DNA from: Planctomycetota bacterium
Lineage (GTDB): Bacteria > Planctomycetota > UBA1135 > GCA-002686595
NCBI GenBank assembly: GCA_020853575.1
Contig: JADYYP010000016.1
Span: 83,807 to 147,806 of the forward strand
Direction of reading: 5' to 3'
Length of the DNA stretch: 64,000 nucleotides
Shown: in pieces, positions 31,310-39,908 of the stretch
Layout of the letters: the number at the start of each line of letters is the position of its first letter
How positions within the stretch are numbered: the first letter of the stretch is position 1
Made by a program: the position numbers and the translations under genes
Notes under the pieces: model-generated
Told to the model about the DNA's origin: nothing
The model's input: the letters and a program-made list of their open reading frames with translations, nothing else
The model's database searches: none

Positions 31310-31885
31310 GTGAAGAACAGCTATCGCCTCGACTACACCAGCCTGGCCGAAGTGCTCGGACAGCGAGCGCTCGTCGAGCCGCAGCGTCTCAAGCTCGCGC
31401 TGCAGACCAGCCAGTCCGGCCCGATTCCGTTCCCCGAAGTGCTCGTCGGCGACAACTTGATCGGCGATTGGGACCTCTCGCGCGTCGTGTGCGAGATCTA
31501 CGGCCTGCCTTTCCTGCCCGTGGATCTGTACTCGCCCTCGCCGGACGCGCTCAACGGACTCGATCAGGAGTTCCTGCGCAAGCACCGGCTCGTGCCGCTC
31601 TCGCGCCACAAACGCGTGCTGACGATCTGCATGCCGGCGTTGGTGTCGGCCGAAGTGCTGGGCATGTTGTCGTCGACCTCCGATCTGCACGTCATGCCCG
31701 TGGTCGGCTCGGTCAACAGCAACAACAAGTGGCTCGCGGAACACCTCGCCGCGCCCGATCCGGTCAGCGCGGACGCCGGCGGAGTTCCGAGCGACTGGAA
31801 CAAGATCTTCGACGAAGGCGACGCGGCCGTACTGCTCAACCTGGACCAGGAGCCCCGGGATCCGCCGAGCGAGGCGGCTGCGTAG
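31310..31885 (+). CDS. Stand-alone type II secretion ATPase N-terminal (MshEN-type) domain
   Basis: A 191-residue protein. It reads as the N-terminal domain of GspE/PilB ATPases: ALVEPQRLKLALQTSQ, VLVGDNLIGDWDLSRVVCEIYGLPFLPVDLY, LRKHRLVPLSRHKRVLTICM. In full ATPases this is followed by the nucleotide-binding part, which is missing; it stops soon after WNKIFDEGDAAVLLN. Some MshEN domains bind cyclic di-GMP, so this could be a sensor or a partner of a distant secretion ATPase. GTG start at 31310. It converges with tatA/B and shares the final 50 bases. Confidence 0.7.
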   Translation: MKNSYRLDYTSLAEVLGQRALVEPQRLKLALQTSQSGPIPFPEVLVGDNLIGDWDLSRVVCEIYGLPFLPVDLYSPSPDALNGLDQEFLRKHRLVPLSRHKRVLTICMPALVSAEVLGMLSSTSDLHVMPVVGSVNSNNKWLAEHLAAPDPVSADAGGVPSDWNKIFDEGDAAVLLNLDQEPRDPPSEAAA

Positions 31886-32261
31886 CGGCGTCGTTCGGCG
31901 CGCTCGCGGGCTCGTCCAGAGCGGGAGTCTGCGCTGCGGGCGCTGGAGCCGCGGCTGACGGCGCGTTGCCAGGTGTCAGTGCCGCGCGGATCTCCGATCG
32001 CGCAGCTTGCACCTCGCGTTGCACCGCCGTGCTCGGATTGGCCGCGCGCGCCTGGCGCGAAGCCTCCTCGAACTCGCGTTTGGCGCGGTAGATCTCTTGA
32101 TCGATGCCGGTCTCGCGCCGCAGGTCGGAGAGCGAGCGCTTGACCCTGGCCAGCGTCGCCGCGGCTTCGCCGGCGACCTGCGGCAAGCGCTGGCCGAAGA
32201 CCAGGATCGCGACCACGATGATCACGACGATCTCGATCGGGGACAGGCCGAAGAGCTCCAC
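31836..32261 (-). CDS. Twin-arginine translocase TatA/TatB family protein
   Basis: 141 residues. One membrane helix opens it (PIEIVVIIVVAILVFGQRLP), then the amphipathic helix (VAGEAAATLARVKRSLSDLRRE) and a Pro/Ala-rich tail. The FGxxxLP hinge is intact. Length and the glutamate-poor helix fit TatB or TatA equally; it is left unassigned. It forms the protein-conducting pore of the Tat path. tatC is not in the window. Its stop overlaps the 3' end of the secretion-domain gene (convergent). Confidence 0.82.
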   Translation of the reverse strand: MELFGLSPIEIVVIIVVAILVFGQRLPQVAGEAAATLARVKRSLSDLRRETGIDQEIYRAKREFEEASRQARAANPSTAVQREVQAARSEIRAALTPGNAPSAAAPAPAAQTPALDEPASAPNDAATQPPRSADPGAPGPG

Positions 32262-32339
32262 GGCCGCACATTCTAGCGGCGCGATGCTCGGGAAGCTGGT
32301 CGCGCTTGGGCTTCACCGCGCGCGCCGCGGGTCCGTCCG

Positions 32340-35300
32340 CTAGCGCCGCGCCTCGCGCCAGCGTTCGAGCAGGGTCGAATCGTCGCGGCGCCAGGAGAAC
32401 AGCGGCGTGAAATGGAAGCTGAAGCTCTCGCGGCCCTCGCCGGCGATGAAGGAGTAGTCGATCTCGAACACGAAGTCGTGTCCGAAGCGCCTCACGGTGA
32501 AGTTCGAGGCCAGACGCTCGTCGCCGCCACCGACAGAGAAGGTCTGGCGGCCTTCGAGCTCCCACTTGGGCGAGAACGCATAGCGCGCGCCGACGCTGAG
32601 CGCGTTGTACAGCCGATCGGCGGGGTCGAACACCGTGTCGCGCGCAGTGTGGTAGCCCAGCTCGAGCGCCAGGTCGTTCATGGGTTCGACGCTACCGAAC
32701 GTGCGCGAGTAGTCGGTGTGTCCGCGATCGGTGTCGTAGCGGCCCTCGTGCCACAGGCCGTAGGGCAAGCCCAGGAACTCCGAGAGCCAGCTGACGCGCG
32801 TCGAGATCGGCAGCCAACCCTCGCGCAGCGCCGCGTCGACCTGATCGGCATAGGTCTGGGTGACCTCGATGTCGAAGTCGCTGCGCAGCTCGCGATTCTC
32901 CCAGCGCGAGCGCAGGGCCAAGTCGACGAAGCGACCGTCGGTCGGTCGATCCTGTCCGTCGAATTGCAGCACCGCTCCGCCGTTGTCGGTGGAGGCGATG
33001 TCGCCGCGCACCTGGACCGACGGCGTGAACATGTGCCGCGAACCGCCATCGAAGGTGCGCCAGAACGTCGTCGCGAGCTGCACGCCGATGTCGAACGCAG
33101 CGCGGCTGGCGTCACCGTCGTCGGCCGCGTTCTTGTTCCAACCGGTGGCGCGCGCGGCCACGAACGGTGTGACGCGCAAGCCCGCGAGCCCGGTCGACCA
33201 GGGGAGCTCGATGCGCTCTTGGGCATCGGCGCGCAGCACGTCGCGATCGCCGAGGGCATCGGGGAACGCCGGACCGAGGAAGCGCGCGTAACGTGGATCG
33301 CCTTCGTAGCGCGCCAGCGCATCGAGCGACGTCCGCAGGCTGTGCACGATCGGCAAGCTCCCGAGCGTCCCGACTTGCGAGCGCCCGCGGTACCAAGTCA
33401 GCGCCGGCTGATCGACGACTTCGTTGCGGTAGGTCTCGAGCCGCGCCTCCGCGGTGGCGCCGAGGTAGTCGACCTCGCTCGCGCGGCGCCAATGCAGGTA
33501 GCTCTCGTGCTCGTCATACGCGATGAACTCGCGCTCGAAGAACTCGGCCTGGACGCCGGCGTCGCTCTGGCGCGTGAGCGCGGCGTCGATCCACTCACCG
33601 CGCTCGAGGAACACTCGCCCGCGTGTGTGCAGCCACGCACGGCCCTCGCTGCGGTCGTCCTCGTCGACGCGCACCAGGCCGCGGTCGCGCTTGGCGTCGA
33701 GCACGCCGTCGACGCTCACCGACCAGTCGTACAGGCCCGGCGAGCGGAAGTCGCTCTCGAAGCCGACTTCGATGCCGCGGCTGTGCAGATCGACGTGGGT
33801 GCGCGTGCGGCCCTCGAGCGGCGGGAGTTCCGGTCCCGAGGCCAGCAGCTTGCCGATGGCCCAGTGGAACGCCTTGCCGACCGAGCCGATGTCGGAGGAG
33901 AAGCTGGCCGAGATGAAGGCCCCGAGCTTCGAGTCACTGCCGAAGGACGGCAGGCGCACGCCACCGAAGGTCAGGGCCTCGCGGTCGAACTCGTAGTCCT
34001 CGCTGAGCGGCCCGCCGATCGTCGGCAGGGGCAAGCCCAGATCGCCGATCAACGCCAGCTGGTTGCCCTTGAGCTCGAGCTCCCAGCCATCGAGCTTGCG
34101 GCGAGGGCTCTGGCCCGTGCTCGCGTCGGCCGCGCTGCGCTCGTCGCTGTCGGCGTCGGCTCGATAGCGCGGCTTGATCGAGAACTCCTCGATGCGCATC
34201 ACGTAGTCGGGCACGTCGAAATCGCAGGTCGTCGCGACCGCGTCGCGTGCCGCCATCGAGCCGTCGAGCGAGGCGCGGATCCAACTCGTGTGCACCTTGA
34301 GCGCGTAGGTGCGCGAACCGATCGGCAGGTTGACGGCGAGCACGAACTCCTTCACCCAACCGTGGCCGTCGATCAGGTCGAGGTACATGCCCTCGGCGCG
34401 TGCCTTGCGCGCATCACCGACGCGGTACTCGACGTCGCCATCGAGATACAACTCGTGCAGCCAAGTGTCCGAAGCTCCCATGGCGAAGCGTCCGAACAGG
34501 CGCTTGGGGAGAGCGCTCGTCGGGCGCGCCGCCGGATCGGGAACGCGGAAGTCGCCGGCGTCGGGCGCGCTGGACAAGCGGCGCCACTCGGATGGATCGA
34601 TCCAGGCCAGGGCCCAGTTGGCGCGCAGCTCGACTTCGCCGTTGCTCCACACGGGCTGGCGGAAGATCTGCACCGTCTCGTCTTCGAGTGCCAAGGGCTC
34701 GATCGCGTCGTAGCTCAGGGTCCACACGTTGAGGCTGTGCGGATCGCCGACGATGCGTCCTGGCCCGGAGCGCAGGAAGCCGCTGATGAGGTCGATGTCG
34801 AAACGCGACGAACGCCAGGTGGTCGCGTCGCGCTCGATCAATGCCTCGGCGTCGGTCTCCGAGTCGGGTGAGCCCAGCAACGAGACCTGCCCGCTGCCAT
34901 GGGCCGCGATCAACACCTGGGCGTGGGCCCGTCCGAGCGCGCGTGTGCTCACGCGCACGTCGCCTTCGGCCACGAGATCGGAGACCGAGAAGTCCTCGCG
35001 GGGGTCGTCGCCGCGGTCGCGCAACAGTGCGCTGGCCGCGTCCAGCGACCAACTGTCCCGAGCGTTGCGCGGGCCGCCGAGATACACGCCCTCGGCCAAC
35101 AGGATCTGCTTGGGATCGACGGAAACGAAGCCGCCGACCGCGCGCAAGCTGCGCTGTTGCGCATCCCCCGAGCGCGCGCCGAGCTCGAGCTCGATGCCGT
35201 GGAAATCGGCCTCGTAGTCGCTCGCGCTGATCGACTCCGGATGGAACTCGATGCGCCGCGCGAGGACGTCGAAGGAGTCAATGCGACTCGCGAGGTGGCC

Positions 35301-37430
35301 GTGCAGCTCGACCTTGCCCTCCGATCCAGGCAGGGGCTCGAGCAAGCCCGAACGATCGCCGCGCAACTCGAGCGTGCCGCAACGTCCGTTCAAGCGAGGC
35401 TTCGGGTCGGAAAGCTCGAAGGCCACATTGCCGCTGGCGCGCGCGAAGTTCGGCGCGTAACTCGAGGGGCCGCCGCTTGGATCGAGGAATTCGCTCGCCT
35501 CGGCGTGCAGCAGTTGCGCCGAGAGCTCGAGGGTTCCCGCGGCGCCCACCTGCTCGAGCTCGACCTGCTCGCCCGCGTCGAGCACGATGTCGATCTCGCC
35601 CGACGGCCGTTGCACGCGCTGCACGGCGATCCAATCCGAATCGATGTCGTAGTCGAACTCGCGGTAGTCGACGTGCGCGTGGGCGCGGCCGCGGGCCGTC
35701 AGCCAGGCCGGTGAGGCGTCGATGAACTGCGCGCGGAACGAGCCGTTGGCGAAATCGAAACGCGCCGGCTCCTCCGACGAACCCGAGAGCTCGCCGGAGT
35801 CCTCCGACTGCGCGCTGAAGGTCTCGCCGCGTCCGCGACCGCTGGCGGTCTCGACTTCCACGTCGCCCTGGGCGATGAAAGAGGTCGCGAGCACGTCGAG
35901 ATCGCGCAGTGTGCGAGCCCGCGCGCGCAGCGGCTTGCGACCACCGATCTCGAAGGCCACCGCGTCGGCGCGCGGGATCACGAATGCACTTCGAGTGCGT
36001 TCGAGCGACAGTCCGCCCGCGGCGACCACTTGCAGCGGACGGCCATCGCCGAGGGTGCCGTTGATCGACGTCGGTCCGGCGGAGTCGAGCAGCGCGATCG
36101 CGCGGCCCTGGTCGTCGAGCGTGGAGCGCACGTCGACCTGCGCGCTGCTCAGGACCAGCTGTTCGTAGGAAACGCGCACGTTGTTGCGCGCGGTCAGGCT
36201 TTCCAGGCGGCCCTGTGCGTTCTGTGAGCCGTCGATGTCGCCGTCGCACTCGAGCGTCAGGCCGACCGCGGGCAAGGTCATGCGGCCTGGGCCCGTGAAC
36301 GCGAAGCGCGCGGGCTCGCCGTAGAAGAACTCCAGCGGACCCGCGCCGTCGAGTCGCACGGTCAGCGTCTCGCCTTCGCGCAACAGCTCCGGAGGCACGT
36401 TTTCGAGCCGTGTGCCGCGCAAGACGATGTCGAGGGTCGGCCGGCCGTCGAGCGCGGCTCGCGCGAGCTTGCCGCGTTCGTCGAATTCGATCACCAGACG
36501 ATCACCACTGGCGCTGCCGTCGGCCAGCGTCAGTCGCACGTCGCCCTGGGCCTCGCCGTGGGAGGGCCGGAAGCGACTCGCGGCGCCGCGCTCGATGCGA
36601 CCGATCAGCACGATGCGCTCGGCGCGAGTCTCCAACGCCTGCGCTCCGCTCAGCACCAAGCGCGCCGCATCGCGCACCTCGAATTCGGCGAAGTCCTCGC
36701 CCAGATCGGGCCGCGAGCGAACGACCAGCGCGGCGCGCGACGCCAGATCGACGATCGAGCGATCCTCGAGCACGATCTTGGCCTGGGGATCACGCTGCAG
36801 GGTGATGCTCTCGGCCCGGCGCTCGAGCACCAAGCCGGTGCCGGTGGCGCTCAGGCCGCGTCCCTCGAGCCGGACCGCGCTCGTGGAGCTCGCGCTCTCG
36901 AAGGCCAGCACGCATTCGAGCTCCGGTACGTTCAACACCAGTGGAGCGAAGCGCGAGCCGATCTCGTAGCGCAGCTCCGCGGCCCTGAGCTGGACCGGGA
37001 AATCCTGGTCGATCGCGATCCCCGACTTGGGGTCGATCGCCAGGCGCGCGCGCGCCAGCTCGGCCGTCGCGCCGACCTCGCGCGCGCCGCTCTCCGGCGT
37101 GAAGATGTCGTAGCGGAAGTCGCGCAGCTCGACTTGGCCCGCTCCGACCGTGATCAGATCCGCGGCCACCAGGTGCGAGCGCTTGAGCAAGCGCCCATCG
37201 GGCGTCTTCTCGTAGCTGAAGGCATCGGTCGGGCCCGAAACGGTCGCCTGCAGACCCTTCGAGGGATCGTCGACGTTGGTCAGCGCGCCGCGCTGCGGTG
37301 CCTCGACCTCGGGTGTGTCGGGCAGCGCCTCGCGCGGGGCCACTTCCGCCGGCCGGGTGCCGCGCTCGATCCACAGGAGCACGGCGATGCCCAGCAGCAG
37401 GCACGCGCTGAAGACGAGGAACTTCCTCAT
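32340..37430 (-). CDS. LptC-LptA-LptD-like fusion for LPS export
   Basis: 1696 residues. The N-terminus (MRKFLVFSACLLLGIAVLLW) is a single helix like LptC and lacks a clear signal-peptidase site. The next stretch to about 250 resembles LptC. From about 250 to 1000 there are repeated beta-jellyroll (OstA/LptA-like) units, each with a 'GDVxL/V...A..' opening (for example AQGDVRLTL, AQGDVEVET, AEGDVRVST, DGDVEYRVGD). From about 1150 to the end it looks like an LptD beta-barrel (DAALTRQSDAGVQAEFFEREF; FHFTPLFSW near the end). Order after kdsD and kdsC, with a four-base overlap, is the E. coli kdsD-kdsC-lptC-lptA order. It could span from inner to outer membrane in one chain. Confidence 0.7.
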   Translation of the reverse strand: MRKFLVFSACLLLGIAVLLWIERGTRPAEVAPREALPDTPEVEAPQRGALTNVDDPSKGLQATVSGPTDAFSYEKTPDGRLLKRSHLVAADLITVGAGQVELRDFRYDIFTPESGAREVGATAELARARLAIDPKSGIAIDQDFPVQLRAAELRYEIGSRFAPLVLNVPELECVLAFESASSTSAVRLEGRGLSATGTGLVLERRAESITLQRDPQAKIVLEDRSIVDLASRAALVVRSRPDLGEDFAEFEVRDAARLVLSGAQALETRAERIVLIGRIERGAASRFRPSHGEAQGDVRLTLADGSASGDRLVIEFDERGKLARAALDGRPTLDIVLRGTRLENVPPELLREGETLTVRLDGAGPLEFFYGEPARFAFTGPGRMTLPAVGLTLECDGDIDGSQNAQGRLESLTARNNVRVSYEQLVLSSAQVDVRSTLDDQGRAIALLDSAGPTSINGTLGDGRPLQVVAAGGLSLERTRSAFVIPRADAVAFEIGGRKPLRARARTLRDLDVLATSFIAQGDVEVETASGRGRGETFSAQSEDSGELSGSSEEPARFDFANGSFRAQFIDASPAWLTARGRAHAHVDYREFDYDIDSDWIAVQRVQRPSGEIDIVLDAGEQVELEQVGAAGTLELSAQLLHAEASEFLDPSGGPSSYAPNFARASGNVAFELSDPKPRLNGRCGTLELRGDRSGLLEPLPGSEGKVELHGHLASRIDSFDVLARRIEFHPESISASDYEADFHGIELELGARSGDAQQRSLRAVGGFVSVDPKQILLAEGVYLGGPRNARDSWSLDAASALLRDRGDDPREDFSVSDLVAEGDVRVSTRALGRAHAQVLIAAHGSGQVSLLGSPDSETDAEALIERDATTWRSSRFDIDLISGFLRSGPGRIVGDPHSLNVWTLSYDAIEPLALEDETVQIFRQPVWSNGEVELRANWALAWIDPSEWRRLSSAPDAGDFRVPDPAARPTSALPKRLFGRFAMGASDTWLHELYLDGDVEYRVGDARKARAEGMYLDLIDGHGWVKEFVLAVNLPIGSRTYALKVHTSWIRASLDGSMAARDAVATTCDFDVPDYVMRIEEFSIKPRYRADADSDERSAADASTGQSPRRKLDGWELELKGNQLALIGDLGLPLPTIGGPLSEDYEFDREALTFGGVRLPSFGSDSKLGAFISASFSSDIGSVGKAFHWAIGKLLASGPELPPLEGRTRTHVDLHSRGIEVGFESDFRSPGLYDWSVSVDGVLDAKRDRGLVRVDEDDRSEGRAWLHTRGRVFLERGEWIDAALTRQSDAGVQAEFFEREFIAYDEHESYLHWRRASEVDYLGATAEARLETYRNEVVDQPALTWYRGRSQVGTLGSLPIVHSLRTSLDALARYEGDPRYARFLGPAFPDALGDRDVLRADAQERIELPWSTGLAGLRVTPFVAARATGWNKNAADDGDASRAAFDIGVQLATTFWRTFDGGSRHMFTPSVQVRGDIASTDNGGAVLQFDGQDRPTDGRFVDLALRSRWENRELRSDFDIEVTQTYADQVDAALREGWLPISTRVSWLSEFLGLPYGLWHEGRYDTDRGHTDYSRTFGSVEPMNDLALELGYHTARDTVFDPADRLYNALSVGARYAFSPKWELEGRQTFSVGGGDERLASNFTVRRFGHDFVFEIDYSFIAGEGRESFSFHFTPLFSWRRDDSTLLERWREARR

Positions 37431-38011
37431 CCGGCGAACGCGCCGACGATTGCTTGCCAGCGTCCTTGCGCGCGCAGGATGTGCTCGACGAACTCGCGCA
37501 CGGCGCCCTGGCCGCCCGCGGCGTGCGTCACGAGATCGGCGCGGGCCACGACCTCCGATCGCGCATTGGCCGGAGCGGCGAGGAACGCGATGCGCGGCCG
37601 CAGCGACAAGTCGGGCAGATCGTCTCCGATGGCGGCGGTTTCACCGGGCGCGATGCCCAGGCGCTCTTGGAGCGCGGCCAGTGCGCGCGTCTTGTGCACC
37701 TGGCCGAGGTGCACTTCGGTGACGCCCAGGTCCTTGGCGCGCGCCGCCGTGGCGGGCGAGCTGCGCCCCGAGATCCACGCCACGTGGATCCCGGCTTTCT
37801 GGAGCTCCTTGATCGCGAAGCCGTCGATCACCGCGAAGCGCAGCGACTCTCCGTGCTCGGTGACGGTCACGGCGCCATCGGTCAAGGTGCCGTCGACGTC
37901 GAACACCACCAAGCGCACCCCGCCCAGGATCTGCGTCGAACGCGGATCGAGCTCGGCCGGCTGCTGCGCGAGGATCTGCGACGCGGCTTGCTTCGGCGCT
38001 TGCCCCTTCAT
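37427..38011 (-). CDS. kdsC: KDO 8-phosphate phosphatase KdsC
   Basis: 194 residues of the C0-type HAD family without a cap. The nucleophile and acid are D38 and D40 in FDVDGTLTDG; WISGRSSPATAARAKDLGV is motif II, and AIGDDLPDLSL is the motif IV pair. It removes phosphate from KDO-8-P in LPS core synthesis. It is coupled to the fusion gene downstream (ATGA overlap) and follows kdsD by 13 bases. The first ~30 residues are an extra tail. Confidence 0.92.
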   Translation of the reverse strand: MKGQAPKQAASQILAQQPAELDPRSTQILGGVRLVVFDVDGTLTDGAVTVTEHGESLRFAVIDGFAIKELQKAGIHVAWISGRSSPATAARAKDLGVTEVHLGQVHKTRALAALQERLGIAPGETAAIGDDLPDLSLRPRIAFLAAPANARSEVVARADLVTHAAGGQGAVREFVEHILRAQGRWQAIVGAFAG

Positions 38012-38024
38012 CAGGGGCGCCAGC

Positions 38025-39023
38025 TTAGAGGCGCGTGTCGAGGATGTCTTGCACGTCGAGCAGACCGACGGGCTTGCCGGCGTCGTCGAGAACCGGGATC
38101 TGGTCGACGCGGTACTCGCGCAGGATGCGCTCGGCCTCTTCCAAGAGCTGATCGGGCCGAACGAACTTGGGGTTGCGCGTCATGTAGGCGTCGATCGCTT
38201 CCTCGCGTCGCACGCCGCCGCGTTCGTCGACCAGGCGCCGCAGGTCACCGTCGGTGAAGATGCCGGCCAGCGCTCCAGTGGGGGAGACGATCAGCGCCGC
38301 ACCCGGCTTTCCGGGAGTGTGGCCCATGGCGCGCAGCGCGCTCGACAGCGGGGCGCCCGAGGGCACGAGCGGCAGTTCCGCGTTGCGGCGCATGACCTCT
38401 CCGACACGCAGCAACTTGCGGCCGAGCGAACCCGCCGGGTGGTACAGCGCGTACTCCTCGCGGCTGAACTTGCGCTCGTGCGAGAGCACCATGGCGAGCG
38501 CGTCGCCCAAAGCCAACATCGCCGAGGTGCTCGCGGTCGGCGCCAGGCCGAGCGGGCAAGCCTCGTCGACGCGGCCGATGTCCAGGACGATGTCGGCCAG
38601 CTGCGCCAGGCCCGACTGCGGCGCGCCGGTCATGGCGATCACGCGCGCGCCGATCTTGCGCGCCACCGGCACCACCACCTTGACTTCGGCGGTCTCCCCG
38701 GAATTGGAGAGCGCGAGCAAAACGTCGCCCGAGCGGATGCGACCGAGATCGCCGTGCAGGGCCTCCGCGGGGTGCAGGAAGATCGAGTCGGAGCCGGTGC
38801 TGGCGAAGGTGGCGCTGACTTTCTGCGCGATCAGCCCGGCCTTGCCCATGCCGGTGCACACGATCTTGCCCTTGCAGGTCACCAGGAGCTCGATGGCTTG
38901 GACGAAGCGCTGGTCGAGCAGGGTCTCGAGCCGAGCGATGGTGCGCGCTTCGACGCGGATCACCTCGCGGGCACGTTCGAGGCGCGCGTCGCTCGGCTCA
39001 CCGGCGGGTCCTTGGGCTTGCAT
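38025..39023 (-). CDS. kdsD: Arabinose 5-phosphate isomerase KdsD (SIS and CBS domains)
   Basis: 332 residues with an N-terminal SIS domain (VCTGMGKAGLIAQKVSATFASTG; SNSGETAE) and the EACPLGLAPTAST loop typical of KdsD/KpsF, followed by two CBS repeats (LRVGEVMRRNAELPLV; AIDAYMTRNPKFV). It interconverts ribulose 5-phosphate and arabinose 5-phosphate, the first step toward KDO. The ATG at 39023 gives a length close to the family's 328; another ATG at 39065 would add 14 residues. It starts the kdsD-kdsC-lpt unit. Confidence 0.93.
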   Translation of the reverse strand: MQAQGPAGEPSDARLERAREVIRVEARTIARLETLLDQRFVQAIELLVTCKGKIVCTGMGKAGLIAQKVSATFASTGSDSIFLHPAEALHGDLGRIRSGDVLLALSNSGETAEVKVVVPVARKIGARVIAMTGAPQSGLAQLADIVLDIGRVDEACPLGLAPTASTSAMLALGDALAMVLSHERKFSREEYALYHPAGSLGRKLLRVGEVMRRNAELPLVPSGAPLSSALRAMGHTPGKPGAALIVSPTGALAGIFTDGDLRRLVDERGGVRREEAIDAYMTRNPKFVRPDQLLEEAERILREYRVDQIPVLDDAGKPVGLLDVQDILDTRL

Positions 39024-39119
39024 CAGGCTGCTTCTATCCGCGCTCGCGCGTTGGTCGACCGACATCCCGAGCAGGATAGCGGAAGCCACGGGCGACCGCG
39101 CCGGAGCCGGCGCGTGTGC

Positions 39120-39125
39120 TATAAA
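39120..39125 (+). promoter_or_regulatory. Possible -10 element before the site-2 protease gene
   Basis: TATAAA, 46 bases before the GTG start, in the gap between divergent kdsD and the protease gene. No convincing -35 is present. Confidence 0.3.
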
Positions 39126-39170
39126 CCGCCGCCCACGCCCCGAAGTGGAGTGGAACGAAAGTACCCAACC

Positions 39171-39908
39171 GTGCGTTCCTGGCTGCGTCGACAATCCCTG
39201 AGCCTGTGCGGAGCGAGCCTGTGCTTGGCGCTGGTTCCCTTGCCGCAGATGGGCCGCGGCGAGATCGAGATCGTCAACATCGCCTTCGTGGTGGCGTTCG
39301 TGATCCTCTCGCTCGCGCTGCACGAGGCGGCGCACGCCTGGGTGGCCTGGAAGTGCGGCGACCCGACGGCCAAGGACCTGGGGCGCATCACGCTCAACCC
39401 GATCGCGAGCATCGATCCGATCTGGACCATCCTGGTGCCCGCGATCACGTTGTATTCGGGCCTGGGGGCGTTCGGAGGCGCCAAGCCGGTGCCCGTCGAC
39501 ATGCGCCGCCTGCGCCATCCGCTGCGCGACATGATGCTGGTCGCGCTCGCCGGCCCAGCAACCAACTTCCTGCTGGCGATCGTGTTCTACCTGGCGTTCA
39601 AGGTCGCCATGAAGTTCGGCGATTACCACCCGGCGGACCTGCTGCCGTCGGTGGTGGTGTACGCGATGTACTCGAATCTCCTGCTGACGGTCTTCAATCT
39701 GCTCCCGATCCCGCCGCTCGACGGATCACGTGTCATGGCCTGGCTCCTGCCGGAGTCGCTGCGCGAGCCCTACATGCGCCTCGAGGCCTTCGGGATCATC
39801 CTGGTGTTCGTGTTGATGCGCGTCGTGCCCGGGCTGCGCGAGTTGATCGCCAGCGGCATGGACCAGCTCGCGGATCTGATCGATATCCTGACCTTCGGAT
39901 CATGGTGA
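39171..39908 (+). CDS. M50-family site-2-type metalloprotease
   Basis: 245 residues with about six hydrophobic segments. The zinc site is HEAAH (51-55) and the third ligand is in NLLPIPPLDGS (D184), the two signatures of site-2 proteases. It is the short membrane form without PDZ domains, like the Rv0359/YwhC-type group, and may cleave a membrane-bound regulator such as an anti-sigma factor. A GTG start at 39171 leaves a short extra hydrophobic stretch; an ATG at 39249 is possible. Its stop overlaps the scpA start by seven bases. Confidence 0.85.
   Translation: MRSWLRRQSLSLCGASLCLALVPLPQMGRGEIEIVNIAFVVAFVILSLALHEAAHAWVAWKCGDPTAKDLGRITLNPIASIDPIWTILVPAITLYSGLGAFGGAKPVPVDMRRLRHPLRDMMLVALAGPATNFLLAIVFYLAFKVAMKFGDYHPADLLPSVVVYAMYSNLLLTVFNLLPIPPLDGSRVMAWLLPESLREPYMRLEAFGIILVFVLMRVVPGLRELIASGMDQLADLIDILTFGSW

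Noticed and set aside
32412..34871. An 819-codon plus-strand frame opposite the Lpt fusion
   Set aside because: Composition is that of an antisense shadow; no recognisable domain.
37772..37790. Inverted repeat GATCCACG-CCA-CGTGGATC, looking somewhat like parS
   Set aside because: It lies in kdsC coding sequence and lacks the TGTT..AACA ends of parS.
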